Origin: Prionace glauca
Lineage: Eukaryota; Chordata; Chondrichthyes; Carcharhiniformes; Carcharhinidae
Assembly: GCA_037974335.1 (NCBI GenBank)
Contig: CM075760.1
Coordinates: 10,869,100 to 10,933,099 of the forward strand
Reading direction: 5' to 3'
Length of the DNA: 64,000 nucleotides
Shown: piece by piece, positions 10,868 to 23,584 of the stretch
Layout of the letters: every line of letters starts with the position of its first letter
Numbering within the stretch: position 1 is the first letter of the stretch
Program-made: the position numbers and the translations under genes
Notes under the pieces: generated by a model
What the model saw: only the letters and a program-made list of their open reading frames with translations
Database searches by the model: none
What the model was told of the DNA's origin: nothing

Positions 10868-11117
10868 TTAGAACAGAGTTGAGGAGGAACTTCTTCACTC
10901 AAAGGGTGGTGAATCTCTGGAATTCTCTGCCCGTTGAAGTGGTGGAGGCTGCCTCGCTAAATATATTTAAGACGCGGGTTGATAGGTTTTTGATAGGGGA
11001 TTAAGGGTTGGAATGTGGAACTGAGACACGACAGATCAGCCATGATCTTATTGAATGGCGGGGCAGGCTCGAGGGGCTAGATGGCCTACTCCTGCTCCTA
11101 TTTCTTATGTTCTTAAA
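10868..11117 (+). mobile_element. CR1-like LINE 3' end, subfamily B
   Basis: The sense strand has the LRRNFFTQRVVNLWNSLPVEV segment region followed by the B tail ending CTCCTATTTCTTATG. It is 5'-truncated to about 250 bp. Confidence 0.8.
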
Positions 11118-11582
11118 TTAGTAACATCAGCCTTGAAGTCACTGATTCAAGACAGTCACAAAAACATGTTAAATCATCAATGGCTACTGAGTACAACCAG
11201 GCCTGAGGCAAGGGTTTCAGAGTCGATTCTGTGCAATGGAATATCTTATCAGTGTTGCCATGGTGAGCTGTCTGCAGAAAAGAGCCTGTTTGACTCTCTA
11301 ACTCAGACTAAACTATTATCTCCCACAAAATATTACACCCTGTACTCAATAAATTTCCACCAAGTTACAAAGGGTTTAGATACAGAAATCATTCAAGCTG
11401 GAGGGTGTGTTTAAAAAAATCATCCTACATTTTATAAAATAAACTTCTCAACAATGGTTCAGCTGCTGTTTGAGAATTGAATCAGGTTTTGGGGATCTGA
11501 CACCAGGAAGGCCATGGCACATGGTGCAGAACAGATTCACCACAGCTCAGAAAGAAGCCACTCTACCATTGTTGTAATTATG
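11118..11582. other. no recognisable feature
   Basis: I see nothing supportable here; the short open frames show no family resemblance. Confidence 0.45.
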
Positions 11583-12205
11583 ATGTGGAGATGCTGGCAT
11601 TGGACTGGGGTAAACACAGTAAGAAGTCTCACAACACCAGGTTAAAGTCCAGCAGGTTTATTTGATAGTAAACCCACAAGCTTTTGGGGTTTGCCCCTTC
11701 GTCAGGTGAGTGAAGAGTTCTGGTCTCAAACAGAGCATATAAAGGCACACACAGTTTACAGAACACTGATTAGAATGCGAGTCTTTACAGTTAATCAATT
11801 CTTAATGGTGCAGACAATGTAAATATAGCATTAAGCATAGGTGAAAGAGGTGTATTGTCTCCAGACAGGCTGTAAGTGAGATGTTGCAAGCCCAGGCAAG
11901 TCATGGGGGTTACAGATAGTGCAACATGAACCCAAGATCCTGGTTGAGGCCATCCTCATGTGTGCAGAACTTGGCTATCAGTTTCTGCTCAGCAACTCTG
12001 CGCTGTCATATGCCATGAAGGCCGCCTTGGAAGAACATTTACCCAAAGATCAGAGGCCTAATGCCCATGACCACTGAAATCCCGAGGCATAGTACATTGG
12101 GGAGACCATGCAGGCACTATGACAACAGATGAATGAATACCGCTCGACAATCACCAGGCAAGACTGTTCCCTTCCTGTTGGCGAACACTTCAGCGGTCAA
12201 GGCCT
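11583..12205 (-). mobile_element. Penelope-like element with internal inversion
   Basis: From 11583 to about 12080 the element is antisense: its 3' terminus at 11583-11640, then the KFRTHEDGLN-type endonuclease end. From about 12080 to 12200 the preceding part is in sense orientation and carries YIGETMQAL and LPVGEHFSG, matching the GIY-YIG endonuclease of Penelope-like elements. The two halves are neighbours in the intact element but lie head-to-head here, the pattern left by twin priming or a later inversion. Confidence 0.65.
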
Positions 12206-12339
12206 GATCCTGCCTTATTTTACTAAAATCCACTCTCCCCCCCATTCCAAATTTTGTTTGCAACTCATCGAGTACTTTGTCCATAACAAACTTTTGTTCT
12301 TTCTGACCCTCCCCCAACACCAAACCCACCACATTTCTC

Positions 12340-12450
12340 CCGCTCTTTAGTTCTGAAGCAGAGTCACATCATGAAACATTAACACTGTTTCTCTCTCCAC
12401 AGATGTTGCCAAACTGTTGCTTTTTTCCAGCTCTTTCTGTATTTATGGGT
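12340..12450 (-). repeat. short dispersed repeat
   Basis: This is an antisense copy of the CTCAGCAGGTCTG-type repeat, recognised by CTCTCTCCACAGATG and TTTTTCCAGC. Confidence 0.5.
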
Positions 12451-12454
12451 GGGA

Positions 12455-13480
<1,026 letters not shown>

Positions 13481-13781
13481 AGTTTACAAAAGTCATCGTG
13501 TCAGTACAGGATAGAAATTCAGAACAGACAATTCTAGTTGCTATGAAACATTCTATCCTCTCTCATTCCCCAAAAGCTGTAAATCCCCATCTCACACACT
13601 CTCCCTTCCATTCTCACCCTGCTGTATCTAATATTCACCCTCCCAATTCTCCTGAAGGTGCTGATTGAGGCTGATTAACAGATCCATTCTCACTTCTTCC
13701 TGTCCTGGACACAGAGAGTTGAAAATCTTCAAGCTGACAACCATGTTAAAGTTTTACATTTGGACATAAATGAACAGACTA

Positions 13782-14112
13782 ATCACAGAATCTTAGAATG
13801 CTTACAGTGCAGGAGATCATTTGGTCCATTGAGTCTGCAATGACTCTGACAGAGAATCCCACCCAGACACCATTCCTATTTACCCCGCCATTCCCTCTCA
13901 CCCACACATCTTTGAGGTAAGGGACAATTTAGCATGTTCAATCAGCCTAAGCTGCACATCTTTAGAGTGTGGAAGAGAATCAGAGCACCCAGAGGAAGTC
14001 CATGAAGACACAGGGAAAATCTGCAGATCCGCTCAGACAGTGACCCAAGCCGGAGAATTGATCCAGTGTCCCTGGATCAGTGAAGCAGCTGTGCCAGCCT
14101 CTGCCACGGTGC
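13782..14112 (-). repeat. tRNA-derived SINE, antisense
   Basis: This is a near full-length long-subtype copy: 3' landmark TTACAGTGCAGGAGATC near 13800, head near 14090. It interrupts ZNF 5' flank sequence. The flank pieces on either side (CATAAATGAACAGACT before, TGATGTGTATAATAC after) are contiguous in the copies at 14860 and 48630. Confidence 0.8.
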
Positions 14113-14194
14113 CGCTGCAATGATGTGTATAATACAAAGCAAGAGACACATGAAAAATGTAAGGAGGATCCTGATTTTGAATTTCTACCCTGTA

Positions 14195-14775
14195 CTGACA
14201 GTCTTGCCTGGTGACTGTCGAGCGTCAGTCACCAGGCACCAGGCAAGACTGTTCCCTTCCTGTTGGCGAACACTTCAGCGGTCACGGGCATTCAGCCTCT
14301 GACCTTCAGGTAAGCATTCTCCAAGGCGGCCTTCATGACACACGACAGCGCAGAGTCGCTGAACAGAGACTGATAGCCAAGTTCCGCACACATGAGGACG
14401 GTCTCAACAGGGATCTTGGGTTCATGTCGCACTATCTGTAACCCCCGTGACTTGCCTGGGTTTGCAAAACCTCACTTACTGTACTGTCTGGAGACAATAC
14501 ACATCTCTTTAACCTGTGATCAGTGCTCCTTCCACTCACATTATCAGCCACTTTAAGACTTGAACAGCAGGTTAGGTGTAAGGATTCGCATTCTAATCAG
14601 CAACTGTCTGTGCTTTATATGCTCTGTCTGTCTGAGGTCAGAACTCTCCATTCACCTGACGAAGAGGCAGCCCCCTCGAAAGCTTGTGAGAATATTATCA
14701 AATAAATAGGTTGGACTAAAATCTGGTGTTGTCAGACTTTTTACTGTGTTTACGCCAGTCCAACGCTGGCATACC
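14195..14775 (+). mobile_element. Penelope-like element 3' end
   Basis: This sense copy encodes LPVGEHFSGHGHSASDLQV...AEQRLIAKFRTHEDGLNRDLG, the terminal half of a GIY-YIG endonuclease. The noncoding 3' end follows, with AAATAAATAGG and TTTTTACTGTG. Near 14205-14250 a CTTGCCTGGTGACTG / CAGTCACCAGGC inverted repeat sits at its 5' end. It is 5'-truncated and inserted upstream of the P3 promoter. Confidence 0.7.
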
Positions 14776-15019
14776 CACATCCTGTCCTGGACACAGAGAG
14801 CTGAAAATCTTCAAGCTGACAGCCACGTTACAGTTTTACATTTGGTCACTGATGAGCAGACTGATGATGTGTGTAATACACTGGATTACCTGGTTACAGA
14901 TTCATGAAGAATATGAGGAGGTTCTTCATTTAGGCAGCGACCACTGACCTGGAAGTTAAAAAAAACTGAAGCCCAGAATGAGAAAACAAATGGAAAGGGT
15001 GGGGGGGGGGGAAGAAAGT

Positions 15020-15560
15020 GTTTTACTCACAAATGTTAGAGACAGGAGGAAGTTTGAGTCTGTCTGAAGCTCAATCTTCATTCAGAGAGAGAGCAGCAGC
15101 TTTGCTAGGCAGAAATGAACAAGCTCATAGTCCAACTTCCGCATTCCGACAATGGGGAGCTCTGATTGGCTGGAGGACCAGAGTCCTTCCGGTCTTCCAG
15201 CTCTTCTCATTGGTCAATACCTCAGCGTGAAGGTCGGGGAAGGTAGGCACTCACCGCACATGCGCAGGTTCCCCTCTCCATTGGACATGCGCAATCCTGG
15301 GCCGGAGGGAGGGGGGAGATCACCGAGCGGCTTCTCTCTCTGGCCGGAGCCGCCAGCCGCTTGTCTGGAAACCTTGGCTCGAGGAGGGGGAGGGGAACAA
15401 TGGGTGGGGGCGGGGCTCCCGGGTCCGCGAGCCTGGGCCTGCGCACTGGAACCCCGAGACGTCACCACGGAGCAGAGTAATTCCTATTGGCTGATTTGGG
15501 CTCTGTCGTGGTGTCACGAGTTGTCCACTGAGCTTCAGGCTGAAACTTCCTCCTCTGTGC
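15020..15560. promoter_or_regulatory. bidirectional ZNF promoter (P3)
   Basis: This CpG-rich module lies between a minus-strand ZNF pseudogene and ZNF-3. The minus-strand first exon ends at 15031 in a donor whose minus strand reads GTGAGTAAAA. The core holds the cluster palindrome at 15172-15198 (left arm GGAGGACC, right part CCTTCCGGTCTTCC) flanked by ATTGG boxes at 15165 and 15209. CATGCGCA motifs lie near 15261 and 15286, and a GGGGAACAATGGGTGGGGGC block near 15392. The plus side carries the CTCTGTGCAACATCTGGGAG block shared with P6 and P7. A TATA box is not evident. Confidence 0.75.
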
Positions 15561-15959
15561 AACATCTGGGAGGAAATCAATGTTTCCCCCTTTCCATTTC
15601 TTTCCTCATTCTGGGGGAAATTGGGGACTTGCAGCAACTGAAGGGAAAGGAAGTGAATCCAATGAGGCTGCAGACTCTGGAAACATTACAGACGAACATC
15701 GGAATGAGGAGCAGGAGCAGCCCAGGCCCAGGTATCTTTCATTCTCTCTCAAAGACACTGACATCCTTTAGCTCTCTCACTTTGACTGGCTAATCGGATG
15801 GCCTCTTACCCAATGTTCATAATTCAAGGGGAAGTTTTCCCAGAAGAGGGCTAACATTTTAATGAACAGTAAATTTGTATGGGAGAGAAATATGTTTAAT
15901 GTATACAATATACATGGTATGTACAATGTTATTTACGATTCCCTATTTCTTGTCTTAAA

Positions 15960-16110
15960 ATATGTAGCAGTGTATCAACATTATCTATTTCCAGTGATGG
16001 AAACATTACAACATGGAAGGCACCCATTTTGCAACTCAGATCCATGCCAATCTCTGTAGAGCAATTAGGTCAATCCCATTCTCTCTCTGTATCCCCATTC
16101 CCCCGTGTTT
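15960..16110 (-). mobile_element. LINE tail fragment, antisense
   Basis: This resembles 23385-23530 (GAAACATTACAACATGGAAGG, then CCCATTCTCTCT). It is a short diverged LINE 3' end. The DNA from 16110 to 16750 is intron of ZNF-3 without other signs I can name, apart from the conserved pre-exon block from about 16620. Confidence 0.45.
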
Positions 16111-16880
16111 CATGTCACAATGGAAGTTCCAAAGGAGCCGAGACAGGAGTGGAGTTGGGTCATGGCACTGAGGTGGAAATAGGTGGTCTTGATGATGTGG
16201 CTGGAAGCTCAGCTTGGGCTGAAATATTTTACCATGGTTGTAAACAGCCTCAGACCGTTGCCAGAAAGAGAGAGAGATTTGCTGGTAAGGGAGTGGAGTT
16301 TGTAGTGGGGACTGAAGACAATGGGTTCAGTCTTCCCAGTGTTCATATGGAAGAAATTTCTGTTCTTTTAGTACTGGATGTCAGACAAGTCAGAATGGTG
16401 TGTGAGTTGGAGAGGAACTTGTAGGTGATGGTGTTTCCATCTATTTGCTACACTGGTCCTTCTAGGTGGGTGGAGGTTGAGGGTTTGGGAAACTTTCTGC
16501 CAAAGTCCTAATTGAGTTGTCAATGTCCAAATCCCTCTCCTACTTCTCTCTGTCTTCTCTCACAGTGTCCAGACCGTGTGGTAGATTTCCTAACCTGAAG
16601 GATATCAGTGAACACTGGGTTTCTATGACAATCCAGCAGCTTTTATGATCACTTTTTTCCTAGTGCCAGCCCCACAAATGACCAGATTCATTCAGCTCAA
16701 TTTCACAACCTGCCTTTGTGTTTTTGTAGGTTCTCTCTCACTTTTTTTTCTGTTTTAAATCAGTTTCACAGGGTTTTAGAAGAGGAGGATTTGCAGTTGG
16801 GAAACTGAAACCAAATATTATATCAAAGCCTGGTGGAGCTAACCAATTTATTGTAACCTGAATATCAGTGTGTTTCGAAC

Positions 16881-17742
<862 letters not shown>

Positions 17743-17844
17743 CTGTTGTGATTGGATTTTGCTGTTTTCATGTTCAGACTGTTGAACCTTTGGGTCTGTT
17801 TCTGCTGAATTGAAAAGTGACTCCAGCTCTGTTATAGGTGTTGT

Positions 17845-17980
17845 TATAATTGGTCTTAAAGGGGAGGATATAGGGTCAGGAAACTTGCACAGAACATCAG
17901 ATCAGGACTGGATGGAATTGCACAATGTATTATAACCTGAACAGCAAAAAATTTTGAACGTGGAAGAAAATAGCACCGTT
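17845..17980 (+). pseudogene. second ZNF last-exon start, interrupted
   Basis: Just after ZNF-3 a second copy of the leader appears (GGGGAGGATATAGGGTCAGG, then TATTATAACCTGAAC and a GAACGTGGAAG start lacking ATG). It is cut by a LINE at about 17985, and finger relics resume at 19500. This is a tandem ZNF copy destroyed by insertion. Confidence 0.7.
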
Positions 17981-18264
17981 TTGATTATCTAAAAGTCACA
18001 AGATCTGGGGAAGATTCCAGTAGATTGTAAAATAGCAAATGTAACTCCTTTATTTAAGAAAGGAAAGAGGCAAAAAAGAAACTAAAGGCCTTTTAATCTA
18101 AAATCTGATGTAGGGAAAATATTAAAGCTTTATTAAAGATATGAGGATGAGAACAATTCAGACAATAAGACAGAATCAGCACAGTTTGAGAAAGGAAAAT
18201 CATATTCAACCTACTTACTGGAGTTCTTTGAAGGAGTCACATATGCTTTGGATAAAGGTGGTTA

Positions 18265-18830
18265 GTTGGCTGGGTGGCTGGTTTGTGATGCACAACGATA
18301 CAAACAGCACAAGTTCAATTGTCGTGCCAACCAAGGTTATTCATGAAGGTGCTGTCTCCTCAATTTTGCCCCTCACCTGAGGTGTGGTGATCTAAGATGA
18401 TGAAAGGTATGGATAAAGTAGACGTGGAGCAGATGCTTCCTCTTCTGGGGCATTCTAGGATGAGCGGTCTAGTCTTAGGATAAGGGGTAGCAAATCTAAA
18501 ACAGAGTTGAAGAGAAACTGCTTCTCCCAAAGGGTTGTGAATCTGTGGAATTCACATTGCAGTGGATGCTGGGACAGGGAGAAAATTTAAGGAGGAGTTA
18601 AACAGATTTTTAATTGGTAATGAGTTGAAGTGTTTTGGGGAGAAGGCAGGAAAATAGGGATGAAGAGCATTTCAGCCGTGACCGAATGATGGAATAGACT
18701 CAATTGGCTGAATGGTCTAATTCTGCTCCTATATCTTATGAATTTATGATCCTCGGGTTAAGTGACCATCAGTCAGCTCTCCTTCTCAGTGAGACATCTG
18801 GGAGATGGTGACTTTATATATTGGATAATG
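18265..18830 (+). repeat. second tRNA-derived SINE family, split by a LINE
   Basis: The first half (TTGGCTGGGTGGCTGGTTTG, B-box-like CAAGTTCAATTGTCG, then CCTCACCTGAGGTGTGGTGA) ends near 18395. The second half (CCTCGGGTTAAGTGACCATC, then CAGTCAGCTCTCC) resumes near 18752. The two halves are contiguous in the family as I know it. The gap is filled by LINE F DNA. Confidence 0.65.
18396..18751 (+). mobile_element. CR1-like LINE 3' end, subfamily F, nested
   Basis: This is a sense copy close to 5425-5835 (AAGGTATGGATAAAGTAGA, GGGGCATTCTAGGATGAG, tail CTGCTCCTATATCTTATGA). It is inserted inside the SINE at 18265-18830, so it is the youngest of the three nested layers. Confidence 0.7.
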
Positions 18831-19495
18831 GGGCAGCAAAGGTGAATGTACTGTACTTAGATTTCCAAAATGCATTTGATAAGCTGCCACATCAAAGCTT
18901 AATACGGAAAATAGAATCTCACAGTGTAGAGGGGTAACATGACATGGAAAGAAGATTGGCTAGCTAACAGGAAACAGAGTTGGCACACATGGATCTTTAT
19001 CTGGTTGGCAGGATGTGACAAGTGATGTGCCAAAGCAATCAGACCGAGGACCCCGACTTTTAACAATTTATATAAATGACTTGGATGCAAGCATGGTCGC
19101 TAAATTTGCTGAGGAGAAAATAAGTTGTGAAGAGGATGTAAGGAATGTAGATAGGTTCAGTTAATGGGCAAAGATTTGGCAAATTGAGTATAAGATGGGC
19201 AAATGTGGAATTATCAATTTTGGCTGGAATTCCTGCCAAATTTTTAAAAAAACATTAAATCGTGAGAGATTGCAGAACTCTGAGATTCAGAGGGATCTGG
19301 GCGTCCTAATGCATGAATCACAAAAGGCTGGAATGCAAGTACAACAAGTAATCAGGAAAGTTAATAGAATGTTGTTGTTTATTCTGAGGAAATTGGTTAC
19401 AAAAGGAGTGAGCTTATACAGGACACTGATGACACCACATCTGGAGTGTTATTAAATACTGAACTCCTTCTTTAGGAAAATGTAAATGCATTGAA

Positions 19496-19835
19496 GCAGT
19501 TCAGAGAATGCCTACATTTACTCAGTCTTCCAACCTCACGTTACACCAGCGAATTCACACTGGGGAGAGACCATTCACCTGCTCCGATTATGGGAAAACA
19601 TTCACTCATTCATCCCACCTGCAGACACACCAGCGGATTCACACCAGGGAGAGACAATTTACCTGCTCTGTGTGGGAAGAGATTCAGTAATTCATCCAAC
19701 CTGCGGACACACCAGCAAGTTCACACTGGGGACAGACCATTTACCTGCTGTGTGTAGGGGAAGGGATTCACTAAATCATCACAACTGCTGAGACACCAGC
19801 GAGTTCACAAGCAATGACAGGGATTTGATTCTGCT
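19496..19835 (+). pseudogene. ZNF pseudogene fingers after LINE insertion
   Basis: About four degenerate fingers ([22 protein letters not shown], then a Cys-to-Tyr finger, [15 protein letters not shown]) run to a final HQRVHK-like end at 19815 and the common ZNF 3' flank. Frames change twice. This is the 3' remainder of the copy that starts at 17845. Confidence 0.75.
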
Positions 19836-20084
19836 GTTAATCACATCCAGGACTGAACCATGATCTCTGACAGTTGGTGAAATGGGAGGGTCGGAGGGTT
19901 TCTTTCTACTGGACTGGCCGGTCTTGCTTCCAGTGGGCTGATGCTGTTTGAGCCTGAGAAAGCACATTTCCATTGGAATGATCCACAAAAGCTAAAGACA
20001 ACAATTAATCTATCCTACACAGTAAAGAGTATCCTACCACTGCAGGCTGATCTAAAATAAATTTGTCTCTGTTCCATTGAGTCT

Positions 20085-20400
20085 ACAGCTCAGGGCCAGT
20101 CTAGTCGGCTCAATTGGTCTGTGTCATGTTTCCATGTTCAAAGGCCAATGATATTCAAGTCCTGATGAATCGAGTGATTCTGTCAGATTTTGATGTTTGG
20201 TTTGACTTTCCTGACCGTGAACATTTCAAATAAATAATCTGTAAAATGAATTTAAGACAGAATCAAGGAAATATAAAAGAGAATCCACAAAAACACACAG
20301 GCAGGTTGTGAAATAGAGCTAAATTAATCTTGTCATTTGTGGGGCCAGCCCTAGGAAAAAGTGACCCTGAAAACTGCTGGCTTCTCATAAAAACTCAACT
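20085..20400 (-). pseudogene. minus-strand ZNF last-exon leader relic
   Basis: On the minus strand it carries the block found before each ZNF last exon (TCACTTTTTCCTAGGGCTGG, CACAACCTGCCTGTGTGTTT). A TTTTACAG acceptor and a CTTGAATATCATTGGCCTTT leader with GAACATGGAAA follow. No fingers follow, so only the 5' end survives. Confidence 0.6.
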
Positions 20401-20609
20401 GGTTCACTAATATCCTTTAGGAAAGGGAACCTGCCACCCAATCTGGGTGTACACAAGACTCTGGCTTCCACAGGAGAAGGGAGAGAGGCAAAGGAGAGGG
20501 TAAAAGAGATGAACTTCAGAGATCTGCAAATGAATTTGAATTTCAAAAGAATCTCCTAAACCCATAACTCCACCCTCTGGAAAGATAAGAGCAGCTGGTA
20601 CCTGGGAAA

Positions 20610-20915
20610 ACCATCACCTCCAAGACACACACCAGCGAGTTCAGACTGGGGAGAGAACAGACTCCTGCTCCACACGTGAGAAAGTTACAATCGATCATCC
20701 AATAGGCTGACACACCAGCGAGTTCAGCAGTGATTTCTGGGGTTGGATTCTGTTGTTGCTGCTGTTAATGACATCCAAAACTGAACTCTGTTCATTCTGA
20801 TAGTTTGGGTTTGTTTCTGTTGATGTTTATAATCTCTGTAACTGGACTGGATGTTTAATATTCTGGAACTTAGCTTGTGCTTGTAACTCTTACTCTTCTA
20901 ATAAAGTATCTTTCT
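20610..20915 (+). pseudogene. ZNF 3' end relic with polyadenylation signal
   Basis: Two broken fingers (linkers CACCAGCGAGTTCAGAC and CACACCAGCGAGTTCAG) are followed by the shared 3' flank. The flank ends in TTCTAATAAAGTATC near 20897, a good AATAAA signal. Other units share this flank but lack so clear a signal. Confidence 0.65.
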
Positions 20916-20934
20916 TTAATCCATAACAAATAGT

Positions 20935-21412
20935 GATTGACTTGTAAATTTTTCAACGGAGTCAGAGCAGAGGAATAACCTCTCCCAGTGTGAATTTGCT
21001 GGGTGTATTGTCAGGTGAGATAATCGCCTGAACTCAGTCCCCAAGTGTGAGCATCTGAACGGTCTCTCGTCAGTGTGAATACATTGATGGGATATCACTT
21101 CTCTGGAACTTTCACAGCTTTTCTCATAGTCTGGGCAATTTAAAACTCATTCCAGAATGTGAACTTGTTTGTGTGTCATATGGCAGGATGACTGAATGAA
21201 TCCCTTCCCATTTCTGCAGCATTTGCACCATCTGCCTCCAGTTTGAATATGTCAGTGAACCATCAGGTTGGATGATGGAGTGAATCCCGTCCAACACACG
21301 GAGTAGGTGAATGCACCCCCCCCACCACCACCCCGGTGTGACTACACAATGAGTTTCCAGTCCAGACAGGTAACTGAATCCCTGCTCACAGCCTTAACTT
21401 TTCCACAGTTTC
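20935..21412 (-). pseudogene. minus-strand C2H2 zinc-finger pseudogene
   Basis: The minus strand reads four to five decayed fingers, for example [20 protein letters not shown] and the CTTAACTTTTCC equivalent of the GDC finger near 21400. A LINE tail abuts it at 21415. The left half of P4 with its minus-strand first exon would have been its promoter. Confidence 0.7.
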
Positions 21413-21414
21413 CA

Positions 21415-21690
21415 GAATATATATCTCCACTTAAAACTGAGGTGCGCAGAAATGTCTTCTCGCAGAGGGTGGTGAATCTCTGGAATTTTCTGCCCCAAAG
21501 GATGATGGAGGCTGGATCACTGTAAGTATTAAATGGAGGTAGGTGAATATTTGATAGATCGGGAATAGAGGGCTGTGGGGAAATGGCACAGTAAAAGGGT
21601 TGAAGCTGGCACAGATTAACCATGATCGGATTGAATAGCGGGACAGGCTTGAAGGGCCTGGTGGTCACTCTTGCTTTTATTTTTCATGAT
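21415..21690 (+). mobile_element. CR1-like LINE 3' end
   Basis: In sense it encodes LKTEVRRNVFSQRVVNLWNF and FLPQRMMEAGSL, followed by a tail ending TTGCTTTTATTTTTCATGAT. It is 5'-truncated and lies between the pseudogene and P4. Confidence 0.7.
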
Positions 21691-21699
21691 CAGTTGCTG

Positions 21700-22370
21700 C
21701 AAGTCAACGATTTCCCCCAGAATGAGAAAAGAAATGGAAAGGGGGAGAAAAGAAAGTGTTTTACTCACAGATGGTGGAGACAGAAGGAAGTTTGGGTCTG
21801 TCTGATGCTCAATCTTCATTCAGAGAGAAGAGCAGCATCTTTGCTGGGCAGGAATGAGCAGCTGAACAAACTCTTTGCTCCCCATTGTCTGAATGCGGAA
21901 GTTGGACAGAGTCCTTCCGGTGCTCCAACCTTTCCCATTGGTCAATCCCCGCAGACAGACAATGAGGGGCGGAGCCCCACGTGGGGGTGGGCGGGGCTTT
22001 GCCCTCCATCCGCGCTGAGCAAGGCCGGTATCGACACATCAAAGGCTGGAAGAGCCGGACAGACAATGTTCAGGGCGCCGGCTTTGTCCCGGGCCCCGCC
22101 CCACACCCGCACATGCGCATTCACACAAAATCTGCACATGTGCACTTCTGATTCACGGCCCCTCACCAGCTATGGCCAATGGGAAGAATCGGAGGACCGG
22201 AAGTACTGTGGTCCTCCAGCCAATCAGAGCTTGGGTTTTTTGTGAATGAAGATTGCCTTCAGGCAGATTCAAACTTGCTCCTGTCTCTAGCATCTGTGAG
22301 TAAAACACTTTCTTTTCTTATTCTGAGGGAAATTGGAGACTTGCAATGACTGAAATGAAAGGAAGTGAAT
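21700..22370. promoter_or_regulatory. symmetrical bidirectional ZNF promoter (P4)
   Basis: The module is an imperfect inverted repeat. Each end has the same first exon and donor: TTTTACTCAC near 21758 on the minus side, and CATCTGTGAGTAAAAC near 22289 on the plus side. Each half has the exon block AATCTTCATTCAGAG or its complement. The right half carries the cluster palindrome at 22191-22217 (arms GGAGGACC and GGTCCTCC, inner GGAAG), with CCAAT at 22176 and 22220. The left half has a worn copy ending CCTTCCGGTGCTCC at 21926. CpG and CATGCGCA motifs fill the middle. It should drive ZNF-4 on the plus strand and the 21 kb pseudogene on the minus strand. Confidence 0.75.
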
Positions 22371-22442
22371 CCAGGGAAGGTGCAGACTCAGGAAAGATTG
22401 ACCCAGGTCTCTCTCTCTCTCTTTCTTAAAGACATTGACATC

Positions 22443-23155
22443 GAAACATAGAACATTACAGCACAAACAGGCCCTTCAGCCCTCGAGTTGCGCCGATCAC
22501 ATCAACCCCACCAATCTATAGACCTATCTATAACCCCCAATCCCATTAAACCCCATATACTCATCCAGAAGTCTCTTAAAAGACCCCAGCGAGTTCGCCT
22601 CCACCACCGATGACGGCAGCCGATTCCACATAGACGATAGGAGCAGGAGGAAGCCATTTGGCCTTTTCAGCCTGCTCTGCCATTCATTACAATCATTCCT
22701 GATCTTCCAACTCATAGCTGAATCCTGCTTTCTACCCATAACTTTTGATCCCATTCATCCTGAGTGCTATATCTATCCGCTTTTGAATAAGTTCAATGTT
22801 TTGGCATCAACTACTTCCTGTGATCATGAATTCCAGAGGCTCACCACTCTTTGGGTGAAGAAATGTCTCCTCACCTCCATCCTAAATGGTCTACCCTGAA
22901 TCCTCAGACTGAGACCCTTTTTTCTTGACCCCCTCCCACCCCCACCACCACCACGACCATTGGCACCATCCTCCCTGTATCTATCCTGTCTAGACCTGTT
23001 AGAATTTTATAAGTCTCTTTGAGATCCCCTCTCATTTATCTGAACACCAGCGAAAATAATCCTAACTTAGTCAATCTCTCCTCATACATCGATCCTGCCA
23101 TTTCCTGAATCCGCCTGGGAAACATCCTTTGCTCCCTCAGCTTGACAAATTTATT
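22443..23155 (-). mobile_element. two antisense LINE 3' ends in tandem
   Basis: From 22443 to about 22630 one LINE tail type (ACATAGAACATTACAGCAC, then GTCTCTTAAAAGACCCC) reads on the minus strand. From 22636 a second family follows (GATAGGAGCAGGAGGAAGCC) with an ORF2 C-terminal region up to about 23150. Both are 5'-truncated. Confidence 0.65.
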
Positions 23156-23384
23156 TGTCTGGCCAAAAGGATGGCCTTTTTCCTAATGTTCACAATTAAA
23201 GGGCATTTTCCCCAGGAGTTGGCTGACATTTAAGGGGACAGTAAATTAATATTGGACAGAGATATGTCCAGTGTTGTTATATGGTACAGGTTAGATACAT
23301 TATTTATGTTTCTGTTATGAAGTGCATTTATTGTTATTTCTTGCATTGTATTCTAATGCTGTAGCTATCTTATACATTTCCAGT

Positions 23385-23530
23385 CATCGAGTCATTACAG
23401 CACAGAAGGAATCCATTTGGTAACTCGAGTCCATGCTGAGTCTCTGCATAACATCCTAGTCCCATTCCCCCTCTATATTCCCATTCTCCTGAAAGTTTAT
23501 TTCCTTCAAATGTCCATCCAGTTTAATTTT
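23385..23530 (-). mobile_element. LINE tail fragment, antisense
   Basis: Its CATCGAGTCATTACAGCAC pattern is like the 15960 fragment. It is short and old. 23155-23385 holds ZNF-4 intron with nothing else seen. Confidence 0.45.
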
Positions 23531-23584
23531 TAAATAGAATCCATAGACTTGTAATATGGAACTGTAGCTATGTTATATATTTCC

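Larger units (their letters stand above)
17985..19495 (+). mobile_element. CR1/L2-like LINE, RT region, with nested insertions
   Basis: In sense it shows decayed RT segments in order: an IANVTPLF-like start near 18035, a LLEFFEGVT-like piece near 18220, LYLDFQNAFDKLPH near 18858, and LTIYINDLDASMVAKFA near 19060. An IQRDLGVLMHESQKAGMQVQQVIRKVNRML segment follows near 19285, and a TPHLECY segment near 19435. A tRNA-headed SINE (18265-18395 and 18752-18830) lies inside it, and a LINE F piece lies inside the SINE. It splits a ZNF pseudogene. Confidence 0.75.

Noticed and set aside
15152-15793. A 213-residue open frame over promoter P3
   Set aside because: It runs through the first-exon region of a CpG island and has no family features; P7 lacks an equivalent frame.
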